Origin: Chitinophagaceae bacterium
GTDB taxonomy: Bacteria > Bacteroidota > Bacteroidia > Chitinophagales > Chitinophagaceae
Length of the DNA: 64,000 nucleotides
Direction of reading: 5' to 3'
Assembly: GCA_016710165.1 (NCBI GenBank)
Contig: JADJLJ010000001.1
Coordinates: 806,001 to 870,000 of the forward strand
The notes under the pieces were generated by a model. That model searched no databases. It worked only from the letters and a program-made list of their open reading frames with translations, and was not told the DNA's origin. The translations under genes were made by a program, and so were the position numbers. Shown here in pieces: positions 1-7,806 of the stretch (its first letter is position 1; every line of letters begins with the position of its first letter).

Positions 1-195
1 CCCAGTTGTATGGACCGGCTTATTGCCAGCCGCATGGGCTACCACGCCGTGGAATCGCTGGTGGAGGGAAGGCACAATGTTTTCATCGGTATCGTAAACA
101 ACAAAATAAATTACATTCCACTGGATGAAGCGGTGAAGAAAAAACAACGCATCAGTGAGGAATGGCTGAAGATCGTGAAGATACTGGCAACGTAA
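1..195 (+). CDS. pfkA: 6-phosphofructokinase, C-terminal fragment
   Basis: The window opens inside this gene, in frame 1; only the last 64 codons are present. ATP-dependent phosphofructokinase converts fructose-6-phosphate to fructose-1,6-bisphosphate in glycolysis. The visible segment matches the end of the bacterial family: a P-S-x-x-D-R-L-I-A-S-R-M-G-Y stretch (the conserved 'DRxxASRMGxxAV' helix), then 'LVEG' and the strand 'VGIVNNKI'-like FIGIVNNKI, ending at TAA. The neighbour downstream is pyruvate kinase, so the two committed glycolytic steps sit together. The start lies outside the window. Confidence 0.85.
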   Translation, partial: PSCMDRLIASRMGYHAVESLVEGRHNVFIGIVNNKINYIPLDEAVKKKQRISEEWLKIVKILAT

Positions 196-204
196 CGAAA
201 AGCC

Positions 205-312
205 GATACGGGATGCAAGATCACGGATATGTTCGCTTTGTTATCCTGCATCCCGTATCCTGTATCCTGTATCCTGTATCTTGCATCCGGTATCCTGAAT
301 CCTGTATCCTGA
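205..312. repeat. 7-bp tandem array (ATCCTGT type) with inverted arm
   Basis: Ten consecutive heptads run from 243 to 312: ATCCTGC, ATCCCGT, ATCCTGT x3, ATCTTGC, ATCCGGT, ATCCTGA, ATCCTGT, ATCCTGA. Upstream, at 205-230, heptads of the opposite polarity appear (GATACGG, GATGCAA, GATCACG). The reverse complement of 205-221 matches 278-294 with one mismatch, so the region could form a long imperfect hairpin between pfkA and pyk. It is one of several 7-bp-period arrays in the window, each with a different heptamer. Confidence 0.85.
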
Positions 313-338
313 ATCAAATTAAATCAAGCATCAACTAA

Positions 339-1828
339 ATGAGCAAACACCTAGCTAAGTACCTGCACCAGCAGATGGATAAGGAAGCCGGCATTACCCA
401 CTCACAAAAAAGGACCAAAATCGTAGCCACGGTTGGCCCGGCGTGTGAGGCCCCTGAAAAACTGCTTGAACTGGCCCGCGCAGGCGCCAATGTTTTCCGG
501 CTCAATTTTTCCCACGGCACACAAGACAACAAGAAAGAGATCATTGAACGCATCCGCACGATCAACAAATCGCAGCCTTATAATATTGCCATACTGGCCG
601 ACCTGCAGGGCCCGAAATTACGGGTGGGTGAACTGGAGAACGGGGAGATAGAACTGGTGGAAGGAAATGACCTCATCATGACCACCGAAAAATGACCGGC
701 AACCAGTCAAAGGTCTATGTCTCCTACCCGCACCTTACCAAGGATGTGAAAGTGGACGAACGCATTTTCCTGGATGACGGCAAGATGGAAGTGAAGGTAA
801 AGAAGATCCTCAACGACAAAGAGATACTGGTAAGCATCACCCTCGGTGGTCAGTTGCTTCAGAAAAAAGGAGTTAACCTGCCCGATTCGGAACTGACCAT
901 GCCTTCTATGACCGAAAAGGATTTCGCCGACCTGGATTTCATCATTGAACAGAACCTGGATTGGGTGGCGCTGTCTTTTGTACGCAAGCCAAAAGACATC
1001 ATCGAACTGAAGAAGATCATCAAAAAGCGCATCAGCAAAATAAAAGTCATCGCCAAGATCGAAATGCCGGAGGCGTTGAAGAACATCCGGGATATCATTG
1101 TGGAGAGCGACGGCATCATGGTGGCCCGTGGCGACCTGGGTGTTGAATTACCCGTTGAACAGGTGCCCATCATCCAGAAAGAGGTCATCCGCAAGTGCAT
1201 GCACCGGGCCAAACCGGTGATCGTGGCCACGCAGATGATGGAGAGCATGATGGACCGCACCAAACCAAACCGCAGTGAAGTGACCGATGTAGCCAATGCG
1301 GTGCTGGAAGGCGCCGACGCCGTGATGCTGAGTGGCGAAACGGCCATGGGCGAATACCCGACACTTGTTGTGGAGACCATGAGCAAGATAATCATGGAGG
1401 TGGAGAACAATGTATATGATTACAACCGCGACGATATCCTGTCGCCGCAACCCCACTCCCCTTCTTTCTTAAGTGATGCCATTTGTTACAGCGCCTGCAA
1501 ACTGGCACATGATACCAATGCCAGCGCCCTGATCGGTATGACGCAGAGTGGGTACACCGCTTTCATGCTCAGCAGCTACCGTCCCAAATCGCCCCTGTAT
1601 ATATTCAGCAAGGAAAAGTCGCTGATCGGGCAGCTGAGCTTAAGCTGGGGCGTTCGTGCCTTTTTTTACGACGAAGAAGAAAGCCTGGATGATATCCTGT
1701 TTGACCAGATAAATATTCTGAAAGAGCGTGGTTTCTTAAAGACCGGCGACGTGGTGGTGAATACGGGAAGCACGCCGGTTGAGTTGCACCTGCCGACGAA
1801 TGTGGTGAAGGTTTCAATGGTGGAATAA
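339..1828 (+). CDS. pyk: Pyruvate kinase (interrupted by a 1-base frameshift near 690)
   Basis: Pyruvate kinase transfers phosphate from phosphoenolpyruvate to ADP in glycolysis. The first segment (339-695) carries the N-terminal barrel strand with FRLNFSHG; the second (692-1828) carries the B domain, the active-site helix (MVARGDLGVELP) and the C-terminal allosteric domain ending VVNTGSTP. Together they give about 496 residues, normal for the family. The reading frame breaks at GAA-AAA-TGA: a run of five A's follows the G, and one extra A would read continuously ...TTEK-MTGNQ.... The stop and the next ATG overlap as ATGA. I treat this as one gene with a probable sequencing deletion; a true two-part gene or -1 slippage cannot be excluded from sequence alone. 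Confidence 0.9.
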
Positions 1829-1938
1829 CGTTCTGACGTTTAAGTCGTTTCAATCGTTGCAGCGTTGGTACCTAACGATAAAACGACCTAAACGATTGAA
1901 ACGATCCCAACGATTGAAACGACTTAAACGTCTGAAAC
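1829..1938. repeat. ~9-bp-period array folding as a hairpin between convergent genes
   Basis: Units of about nine bases begin with CG: CGTTTAAGT, CGTTTCAAT, CGTTGCAG on the left; CGATTGAAA, CGATCCCAA, CGATTGAAA, CGACTTAAA, CGTCTGAAA on the right. The right side is nearly the exact reverse complement of the left (1829-1868 against about 1907-1938), leaving a loop rich in the same units. It starts directly after the pyk stop and ends just before the stop of the opposing DUF1761 gene, so it may act as a bidirectional terminator. A related array lies at 10150-10267. Confidence 0.8.
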
Positions 1939-1942
1939 AATA

Positions 1943-2369
1943 TTATTCCCAGCTACAAATAATAACTGCCGCTATGATATTCCCAACGATCGCATACCCT
2001 GCATTGATCAGGAACAGGCTCATCGGCTTTTTCTCGTACAGGTAATTGACCCCCACGGTGGCAGCGCAGAAGCAACAGCCGGTCAGGGCTCCCCAGTTTT
2101 AATCCGCTCATCCACCCGGCTCCACGTATGCCAAGCCGCTCGGCAATGATGGCAATGGCCAGGCTTTGTACGAACATCATCACCAGTGAACCTCCAAACA
2201 TCATTCCCATTCCTTTTTTAGCATCGGGGGCATTCACATCGATCTTCAGGTCAGCGATCCAGCGTTTGGCAAAAAGGGCTTTGGAATACCATAAGGCACC
2301 CAATCCAAAATAAGCAAGGGCAGCCACCGCAACGGCCGGCCAGTTCAGGTAATCGAAATTTTGCAGCAT
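1943..2369 (-). CDS. DUF1761-family membrane protein (frameshifted near 2093)
   Basis: The protein begins with a membrane segment (WPAVAVAALAYFGLGALWYSKALF), followed by MMFGGSLVMMFVQSLAIAIIAERLG, the usual start and second helix of DUF1761 proteins (about 140 residues, several transmembrane helices, function unknown). After ...WMSGLKLG the frame yields a charged, non-membrane tail that does not fit. Removing one G from the run of four around 2093 restores hydrophobic sequence containing GVNYLYEKKP and LFLINAGYAIVGN, ending at a TAA at 1943-1945. The corrected product is about 141 residues. A one-base insertion, probably a sequencing error, explains the break. Confidence 0.75.
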
Positions 2370-2773
2370 GGTTGAATAGTTTTGGTTAACGATCAGGAAA
2401 TATACAAACAGTTTTGTTTACCTGCAACAGCGCAATACCACCATTCGGGTAAACAACCATAGGCTCCGCAAGTTTTTGGCCATAAAGCCAATGATCCGCC
2501 AGGCCCCCTGCCATCTTAATAAATCAATTTCCTTTTTTAAATAAAATTCCGTTACTTTAAATCAGATCTTAAAGGACTGCCGCAGTATAGCGGACATGCC
2601 CCGTACTTACTCCCATTCCAGGCCCATGAAAATGACAAGGTTTACAATAAAGTATGACCAATGTCAGGACTTTTTTTCATCCGGTATCCAACCTTTATCC
2701 CGGGAAAGACCAAAAGACTTAAAGACCAATTACCCTTTACCCGATTTTTTAACACTACTAAATTCTAACCAAA
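2370..2773. other. Intergenic region, no gene seen
   Basis: This 404-base stretch separates two divergently transcribed genes. It is rich in short A/T runs around 2515-2560 and probably holds both promoters, but I see no convincing TAnnTTTG box. An open frame crossing 2596-2808 lacks family resemblance and overlaps the following gene's start, so I do not count it as a gene. Confidence 0.5.
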
Positions 2774-3130
2774 ATGATTACAGAAACACAGCAGCGGTCA
2801 ATCGTTGATGAATGTCATCAATGGCACGATGAACTGGTAGCTTATCGTGAAAAAATAAATAAACTGAAAACCGAACTGTACTATTTTGCCCCGGGGAAGA
2901 CCGGCCAGGATGTACTGATCGGCATTGAACATTTTCACAACCAGTTCCATATCCAGCTCATCAACATTCACGACCTGAAACACGAGATAAAACATCACCT
3001 GAAAGAGGCGGAACGGCATCCAACATTCGGGCACCGCATACCGCATCACCACATCAAGGAAAAACTTGACCTGCTGGAAAATGACATAAACAGGCTCGAA
3101 GATGAGTTTCACAGCTTCCTAAAACAATAA
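2774..3130 (+). CDS. Small His-rich helical protein of unknown function
   Basis: I do not recognise a family. The 118-residue product has no signal peptide or membrane segment. It is almost entirely helix-forming, with heptad-like leucine/isoleucine spacing (VAYREKINKLKTEL; LDLLENDINRLEDEF) that suggests coiled coil. The middle third is unusually histidine-rich (EHFHNQFHIQ, HDLKHEIKHHLKE, HRIPHHHIKEK), which could bind metal, but no known metal motif is evident. The start ATG at 2774 follows an A-rich leader. A perfect hairpin follows the stop. Confidence 0.6.
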   Translation: MITETQQRSIVDECHQWHDELVAYREKINKLKTELYYFAPGKTGQDVLIGIEHFHNQFHIQLINIHDLKHEIKHHLKEAERHPTFGHRIPHHHIKEKLDLLENDINRLEDEFHSFLKQ

Positions 3131-3141
3131 CATCTGTTTTC

Positions 3142-3171
3142 AACCAGCCAGCCTATTCAGGCTGGCTGGTT
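3142..3171 (+). terminator. Perfect 13-bp hairpin after the His-rich protein gene
   Basis: The arms AACCAGCCAGCCT (3142-3154) and AGGCTGGCTGGTT (3159-3171) pair perfectly around a four-base loop. No long T-run follows, so this is a likely but unproven transcription terminator or mRNA 3' end stabiliser. Confidence 0.55.
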
Positions 3172-3209
3172 GATTAATGAGCATTTCATTATCAATTAAA
3201 TCATCTGTT

Positions 3210-5342
3210 ATGGCTACGTACGATTCAAACCACGTAAAAAACATTGCCCTGCTGGGGCATGCCGGATGTGGCAAGACCACCCTTGCCGAAAGCATGCTCT
3301 TTGATGCAGGCGTCACTAAACGCCGCGGCAGTATTGCTGCAAGAAACACCGTTAGTGATTACCACGAACTGGAAACAGAAAGGCAGAGTTCGGTATTCTC
3401 CTCCCTGCTTCACTGTCCCTGGAAGGATTATAAGATAAACATCATTGACACACCCGGGTACGAAGACTTTGTAGGCGAAGTGATCAGCGCCCTGCGGGTG
3501 GCAGATACCGGCGTGATCGTGCTGAATGCAGCCGCCGGCGTGGAAGTAGGCGCCGATGTGATCTGGGAATACACCGATACGTTTAAAACACCCACCATCT
3601 TTATTGCCAACAAGCTCGACCTGCCCGAAGCAGATTTTGACCGCACCCTCCGGGAAGCCAAAACACATTTCGGCGGCAACGTGGTGGCAGTGCAATACCC
3701 GGTGCAGACAGGTTCCGGATTCAACAGCATTGTGGATGTACTGAATATGGTGATGTATAAATTCCCGCCCGAAGGCGGCAAGCCGGAAAAATGTCCCATC
3801 CCCGGCAGTGAAAAAGATAAAGCAGAACAACTGCACAAGGAACTCATCGAATCCATCGCTTCCAATGATGAGGGTCTGATGGAAAAATATTTTGACAAAG
3901 GCGAACTCACCGAAGAAGAAATGAAGGCCGGCCTGCATGCGTCCATGATCAAACACGACATCTTCCCGCTCTTCTGTGCATCGGGAGAAAAGAACATGGG
4001 CATGGGCCGCATCCTCAGCTTCATCGATTATGTATGCCCCGCTGCCAACGAGATGCCGCCGCAAAAAACAAGATCAGGCAAAGAACTGCCCTGCCATACA
4101 AATGGCCCTGCCTGCATCTTTATTTTCAAGACCATCATTGAACCGCATATCGGTGAACTCAGTTTGTTTAAAGTGTACAGCGGCACCATTAAAACAGGTT
4201 GCGAACTGCTGAATGAGAACACGGGCGTTACGGAGAAATTCAACCAGCTGTTCTTAATGGAAGGCCATAACCGGGTACCGGTGCAGGAACTGGTGGCCGG
4301 CGATATCGGCGCCACCATCAAACTCCGGTCAACACATGTGAACAATACCCTGCACGATAAAGGCGCCAATATTGAACTGGTGCCCATCGAATTCCCGCAT
4401 CCCAATGTCACCGTTGCCATCAGCGTGGTGAACAAAGGCGATGAGGAAAAATTATCACAGGCATTGCATACCCTGCAGGAAGAAGATGCTACGGTTCGTT
4501 TTGAAGTGTCGAAAGAAACAAAACAAACATTGCTGCATTGCCAGGGCGAACTGCACCTCAAAGTGCTGCAATGGAAAATTGATCACATACACAAACTGGA
4601 TGTGAAATTTGAGAAGCCGAGGATCCCGTACCGGGAGACCATCAGCCGCAGGGCCGAAAGCAATTACCGTCACAAAAAACAAAGCGGCGGCGCCGGCCAG
4701 TTTGCTGAAGTGTACATGCGCATCGAACCATGGTACGAAGGCATGCCCAACCCGGAAGGACTCAACCTGCGGGCCAAGGAGGAGATCGATCTTGAATGGG
4801 GCGGTAAACTGGTCTTCTGCAACTGCATCGTTGGGGGCGCCATTGATACCCGCTTCCTTCCTTCCATATTAAAAGGGGTGATGGAAAAAATGCAGAACGG
4901 TCCGCTTACCGGGTCTTATGTACGGGATGTACGGGTGAGTGTGTACGACGGAAAGATGCACGACGTGGACAGCAATGATATCTCGTTCAAGATCGCCGGG
5001 CTGCAGGCATTCCGCCAGGCATTTATGGAAGCCGATCCGCAGTTGCTGGAACCCATTTACACCGTGGAAGTGCTGTGCTCCGATGAGATGGTAGGCGCTG
5101 TAATGGGCGACCTACAGTCCCGTATGGGTGTGGTGGAAGGCATGGAAGCAGAAGGGCATTTTGAAAAGATAACAGCCAAAGTGCCGCTGGCGCAGATGCA
5201 CCAGTACTCTTCTTCCCTCCGCAGCCTCACCGGCGGACGTGCACGGTTCAACATGTATTTCGATTCTTACTCACCGGTGGCCTATGATGTGCAGCGGAAA
5301 CTGACAGAGGCGTACAGCAAGCACGAGATGGTGATGGAATGA
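3210..5342 (+). CDS. fusA: Elongation factor G-like GTPase, EF-G2 type
   Basis: A 710-residue translational GTPase with the domain order of EF-G: G domain, domain II, III, IV (ribosome-facing, containing the YRHKKQSGGAGQFAEV stretch) and V. Nucleotide-binding motifs are visible: G1 GHAGCGKT (residues 16-23), G4 NKLD (134-137) and a G5-like CASG. It is not a canonical fusA. The switch I RGITI motif is missing (ERQSSVFSS instead), and the switch II motif reads DTPGY rather than DTPGH, replacing the catalytic histidine. This matches the EF-G2/FusA2 branch, whose members have atypical or weak GTPase activity. I chose the ATG at 3210, where MATYDSNHVKNIALLGHAG starts like relatives; an in-frame ATG at 3177 adds 11 residues with no homology signal. 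The gene ends in a strong terminator. Confidence 0.85.
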   Translation: MATYDSNHVKNIALLGHAGCGKTTLAESMLFDAGVTKRRGSIAARNTVSDYHELETERQSSVFSSLLHCPWKDYKINIIDTPGYEDFVGEVISALRVADTGVIVLNAAAGVEVGADVIWEYTDTFKTPTIFIANKLDLPEADFDRTLREAKTHFGGNVVAVQYPVQTGSGFNSIVDVLNMVMYKFPPEGGKPEKCPIPGSEKDKAEQLHKELIESIASNDEGLMEKYFDKGELTEEEMKAGLHASMIKHDIFPLFCASGEKNMGMGRILSFIDYVCPAANEMPPQKTRSGKELPCHTNGPACIFIFKTIIEPHIGELSLFKVYSGTIKTGCELLNENTGVTEKFNQLFLMEGHNRVPVQELVAGDIGATIKLRSTHVNNTLHDKGANIELVPIEFPHPNVTVAISVVNKGDEEKLSQALHTLQEEDATVRFEVSKETKQTLLHCQGELHLKVLQWKIDHIHKLDVKFEKPRIPYRETISRRAESNYRHKKQSGGAGQFAEVYMRIEPWYEGMPNPEGLNLRAKEEIDLEWGGKLVFCNCIVGGAIDTRFLPSILKGVMEKMQNGPLTGSYVRDVRVSVYDGKMHDVDSNDISFKIAGLQAFRQAFMEADPQLLEPIYTVEVLCSDEMVGAVMGDLQSRMGVVEGMEAEGHFEKITAKVPLAQMHQYSSSLRSLTGGRARFNMYFDSYSPVAYDVQRKLTEAYSKHEMVME

Positions 5343-5359
5343 TGTGATATGTATATTTA

Positions 5360-5415
5360 AACCTATAAGGTCTGCAGCCCGGGTTTGCTGCGCAGCAGAC
5401 CTTATAGGTTTTTTT
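5360..5415 (+). terminator. Rho-independent terminator of the EF-G2 gene
   Basis: The 16-base arms (5360-5375 and 5395-5410) pair perfectly around a loop of about 19 bases and are followed by further T's to 5415. The hairpin overlaps the stop codon of the convergent gene at 5402, so it may stop transcription from both sides. Confidence 0.85.
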
Positions 5416-5878
5416 CTTTCATGAACCGCATGAGGTTCTTCCTAGCCCCGTTCTGTATCTTCCGCTGGAAGAAACGGTTCCATCCCAGTAACCATCCTAC
5501 AAGACCCATTGCCTGGCTTGCCCATTTGTGCAGGCTGAAGGCATCGCTGTGCTCAACGATCTTTCCACCGGCAAAACGCATGTTGGCCTTTATCTTATTC
5601 ACCACTTTACGGCCCGTTTTGGAAAAAGTATAGGTAGCCACCCAGTCGCAGGTGCTGTATTCCCCGTCCAGGTGCTGTATGTTGCCATAGGTAAGTGAAA
5701 AGTCTTTGGCATTCCTGCAAAGCATCTCCCACATGCACTTTGCCTCATCCCCTCTCAGCAGACCAAAGGCCGGGTCAAAAAATACGATATCATCGCTGTA
5801 ACAGTCCGTCATCCCCCGGGGATCGAGTTTTTGGAAGGAAGAGTAAAAATTATTGATGAGTTGGTCACGGTTTGTCAT
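5402..5878 (-). CDS. NTF2-like (SnoaL-type) family protein
   Basis: The 158-residue protein has the cone-shaped NTF2/SnoaL pattern: an N-terminal helix (INNFYSSFQKLD), 'MTDCYSDDIVFFDPAFG', then alternating strands ending IVEHSDAFSLHKW. Such domains bind small hydrophobic ligands or act as isomerases or polyketide-type cyclases; the substrate here cannot be told. The C-terminal 35 residues (QAMGLVGWLLGWNRFFQRKIQNG...) are a basic extension often seen in Bacteroidota members. It is divergent from the S15 hydrolase at 5917 with a 38-base gap, so both promoters must overlap there. Confidence 0.75.
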   Translation of the reverse strand: MTNRDQLINNFYSSFQKLDPRGMTDCYSDDIVFFDPAFGLLRGDEAKCMWEMLCRNAKDFSLTYGNIQHLDGEYSTCDWVATYTFSKTGRKVVNKIKANMRFAGGKIVEHSDAFSLHKWASQAMGLVGWLLGWNRFFQRKIQNGARKNLMRFMKEKNL

Positions 5879-5916
5879 GATAACAGGTATAGTTTCATTA
5901 AATTTAGCACTCTAAT

Positions 5917-7800
5917 ATGTATAAAATGAAAAAATATTTTGTCCTCGGTTGCTTTTTGGTATTTGCCATTTCAACCCTTACCGCCCAGAATGCAGATTCG
6001 CTTTGGGTGCGGGAGAATTATTACAAGATAGAGCGGATGGTGCCCATGCGGGATGGCAGTAAACTGTTCACTGCCTTCTATATCCCCAAAGATTCATCGG
6101 AGAAGCATCCCATCCTGTTCAACCGCACGCCGTATTCCTGCAATCCCTATGGAGAGGATAAATTCAACCCACGCATTTACCTTACCTACTGGATGAATTA
6201 CCTGAAGGAAGGCTATATCATCGCCATCCAGGATGTGCGGGGCAAGTGGATGAGTGAGGGTGAGTTTGAGGACATCCGTCCTTTCAACCCAAACAAGAAA
6301 GGAAAGGAATTTGACGAAGCCAGCGATACCTACGATGCCATCGAATGGATGATCAGCAATATTCCCGGCAACAACAAACGGGTGGGTGTGTTCGGCATTT
6401 CTTACCCGGGCTTTTACAGCACCATGGCGGCTTTGAGCGGCCACCCGGCCTTAAAGGCAGTGAGTCCGCAGGCCCCGGTAACCGAATGGTTCCTGGGCGA
6501 TGACTTCCACCACAATGGCGCTTTCTTTTTAATGGATGGATTCAATTTCTATTCCGGCTTTGGCAAACCCAGGCCCAAACCAACCACGCAGTGGTCAGAG
6601 GGATTCAATTTCAAGTCACAGGACAATTATGATTTTTACCTGAAGACGGGAGCACTAAAGAATTTTGCAAAACTGATGGGCGACAGCATTGCTTTCTGGA
6701 AAGACCTGTATGCACATCCCGATTACGACGACTGGTGGAAGGCAAGGAACCCGATGAATTTTGTTACCAATATCAGGCCTGCGGTGCTGGTGGTAGGCGG
6801 ATTGTTTGACGCAGAAGATTGCTACGGCGCCTGGAACCTGTATAAAGCCATTGAATCAAAAAGCAAAAATACCGACAACCGGCTGGTGATGGGCCCCTGG
6901 CAGCATGGTGGCTGGGGCGGCCGCGGCGACGGGAGCTATTTAGGCCATGTTAGATTTGGTTCCCGGACAAGTGAATTTTACCAGCGCAATATTGAGATAC
7001 CTTTCTTCAATTTTTATTTAAAGCTTAAAGGAACGGTACATGATATTGCTGAAGCGAATATTTTCTTCAGTGGTGAAAATCAGTGGAGAAGGTTTGAGCA
7101 ATGGCCGCCGAAGAACGTGGTCAACCAGGAGATCAACCTCGTACCCGGAGAAGATATTGCACTGGAAGTTGTAAACAGGAAATCGGGAAAATACAGCGAA
7201 TACATCAGCGACCCTGCCCATCCCGTGCCCTATACCGAAGATGTACACCTGGGCCGGACGGCAGAGTACATGATCGATGACCAGCGATTTGCCAGCCGCC
7301 GTACCGATGTGCTTACATACAGCACCGGTGTACTGCAGGAAGACATCACCCTGGCCGGCCCGCTGGTGGCCAGCCTGTTCGTGAGCCTCTCCACAACCGA
7401 TGCAGATTTTGTAGTAAAACTTATCGATGTTTTCCCGGATACATTTCGCTATGCCGGCCCCTCCCCTTCAGGGGAGGTTGGGAGGGCTTATCCCATGGGT
7501 GGTTACCAGATGCTGGTACGTGGAGAGATCATGCGGGGCAAATTCCGGAACAGCTTTGAAAAACCGGAGCCATTTGTACCCGGCAAGATCACCGAAGTGA
7601 AATATACCCTGCCCGATGTGGCACATACATTTAAAAAAGGCCATAAGCTGATGATACAGGTCCAGAGCAGCTGGTTTCCGCTGGCCGACAGGAATCCCCA
7701 GAAATTCGTTGACATCTACAAAGCCGATGACAGTGATTTTCAAAAAGCAACCATCCGCATTTACGATAACAGCAGTATCCTTTTACCCGTTTTGAAATAA
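5917..7800 (+). CDS. CocE/NonD (S15) family serine hydrolase, exported
   Basis: A 627-residue alpha/beta hydrolase of the X-Pro dipeptidyl-peptidase S15/CocE/glutaryl-7-ACA acylase group. An N-terminal signal peptide (KKYFVLGCFLVFAISTLTAQ) predicts export. The catalytic domain shows IAIQDVRGKWMSEGEF, the nucleophile motif GISYPGF with Ser near residue 162, a lid region, and FDAEDCYGAW and MGPWQHGGW, which carry the likely Asp and His. A C-terminal jelly-roll domain follows (LVASLFVSLSTTDADFVVKLIDVFPD). Substrate is unknown; members cleave acyl or peptide bonds. Only six bases separate it from the GH20 gene, so the two are probably co-transcribed. A CCCCTTCAGGGG palindrome is embedded in frame at 7460-7477. 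Confidence 0.88.
   Translation: MYKMKKYFVLGCFLVFAISTLTAQNADSLWVRENYYKIERMVPMRDGSKLFTAFYIPKDSSEKHPILFNRTPYSCNPYGEDKFNPRIYLTYWMNYLKEGYIIAIQDVRGKWMSEGEFEDIRPFNPNKKGKEFDEASDTYDAIEWMISNIPGNNKRVGVFGISYPGFYSTMAALSGHPALKAVSPQAPVTEWFLGDDFHHNGAFFLMDGFNFYSGFGKPRPKPTTQWSEGFNFKSQDNYDFYLKTGALKNFAKLMGDSIAFWKDLYAHPDYDDWWKARNPMNFVTNIRPAVLVVGGLFDAEDCYGAWNLYKAIESKSKNTDNRLVMGPWQHGGWGGRGDGSYLGHVRFGSRTSEFYQRNIEIPFFNFYLKLKGTVHDIAEANIFFSGENQWRRFEQWPPKNVVNQEINLVPGEDIALEVVNRKSGKYSEYISDPAHPVPYTEDVHLGRTAEYMIDDQRFASRRTDVLTYSTGVLQEDITLAGPLVASLFVSLSTTDADFVVKLIDVFPDTFRYAGPSPSGEVGRAYPMGGYQMLVRGEIMRGKFRNSFEKPEPFVPGKITEVKYTLPDVAHTFKKGHKLMIQVQSSWFPLADRNPQKFVDIYKADDSDFQKATIRIYDNSSILLPVLK
7460..7477. repeat. In-frame palindrome with CCCCTTCAGGGG core
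   Basis: Arms CCTCCCC (7460-7466) and GGGGAGG (7471-7477) pair around TTCA inside the S15 hydrolase gene, followed by a G-rich tail. They encode a short Pro/Gly/Ser loop (SPSGEVGRA) in the C-terminal jelly-roll. The same core recurs inside aroC at 49078-49091. Confidence 0.6.
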
Positions 7801-7806
7801 CTATTT

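Noticed and set aside
243..312. CRISPR array
   Set aside because: The units are seven bases with no spacers; no cas gene is present in the window.
339..1828. pyk as a decayed pseudogene
   Set aside because: Only one base is off, in a homopolymer, all motifs are intact and six other genes show the same error type.
2596..2808. Short open frame before the His-rich protein
   Set aside because: No resemblance to a family, overlaps the start of the better-supported gene at 2774 and has no separate promoter.
3225..4064. A 279-codon open frame antisense to the EF-G2 gene
   Set aside because: Shadow of a GC-biased conserved gene; no start-site signal, no domain and very high His/Phe content typical of reverse-frame reading.
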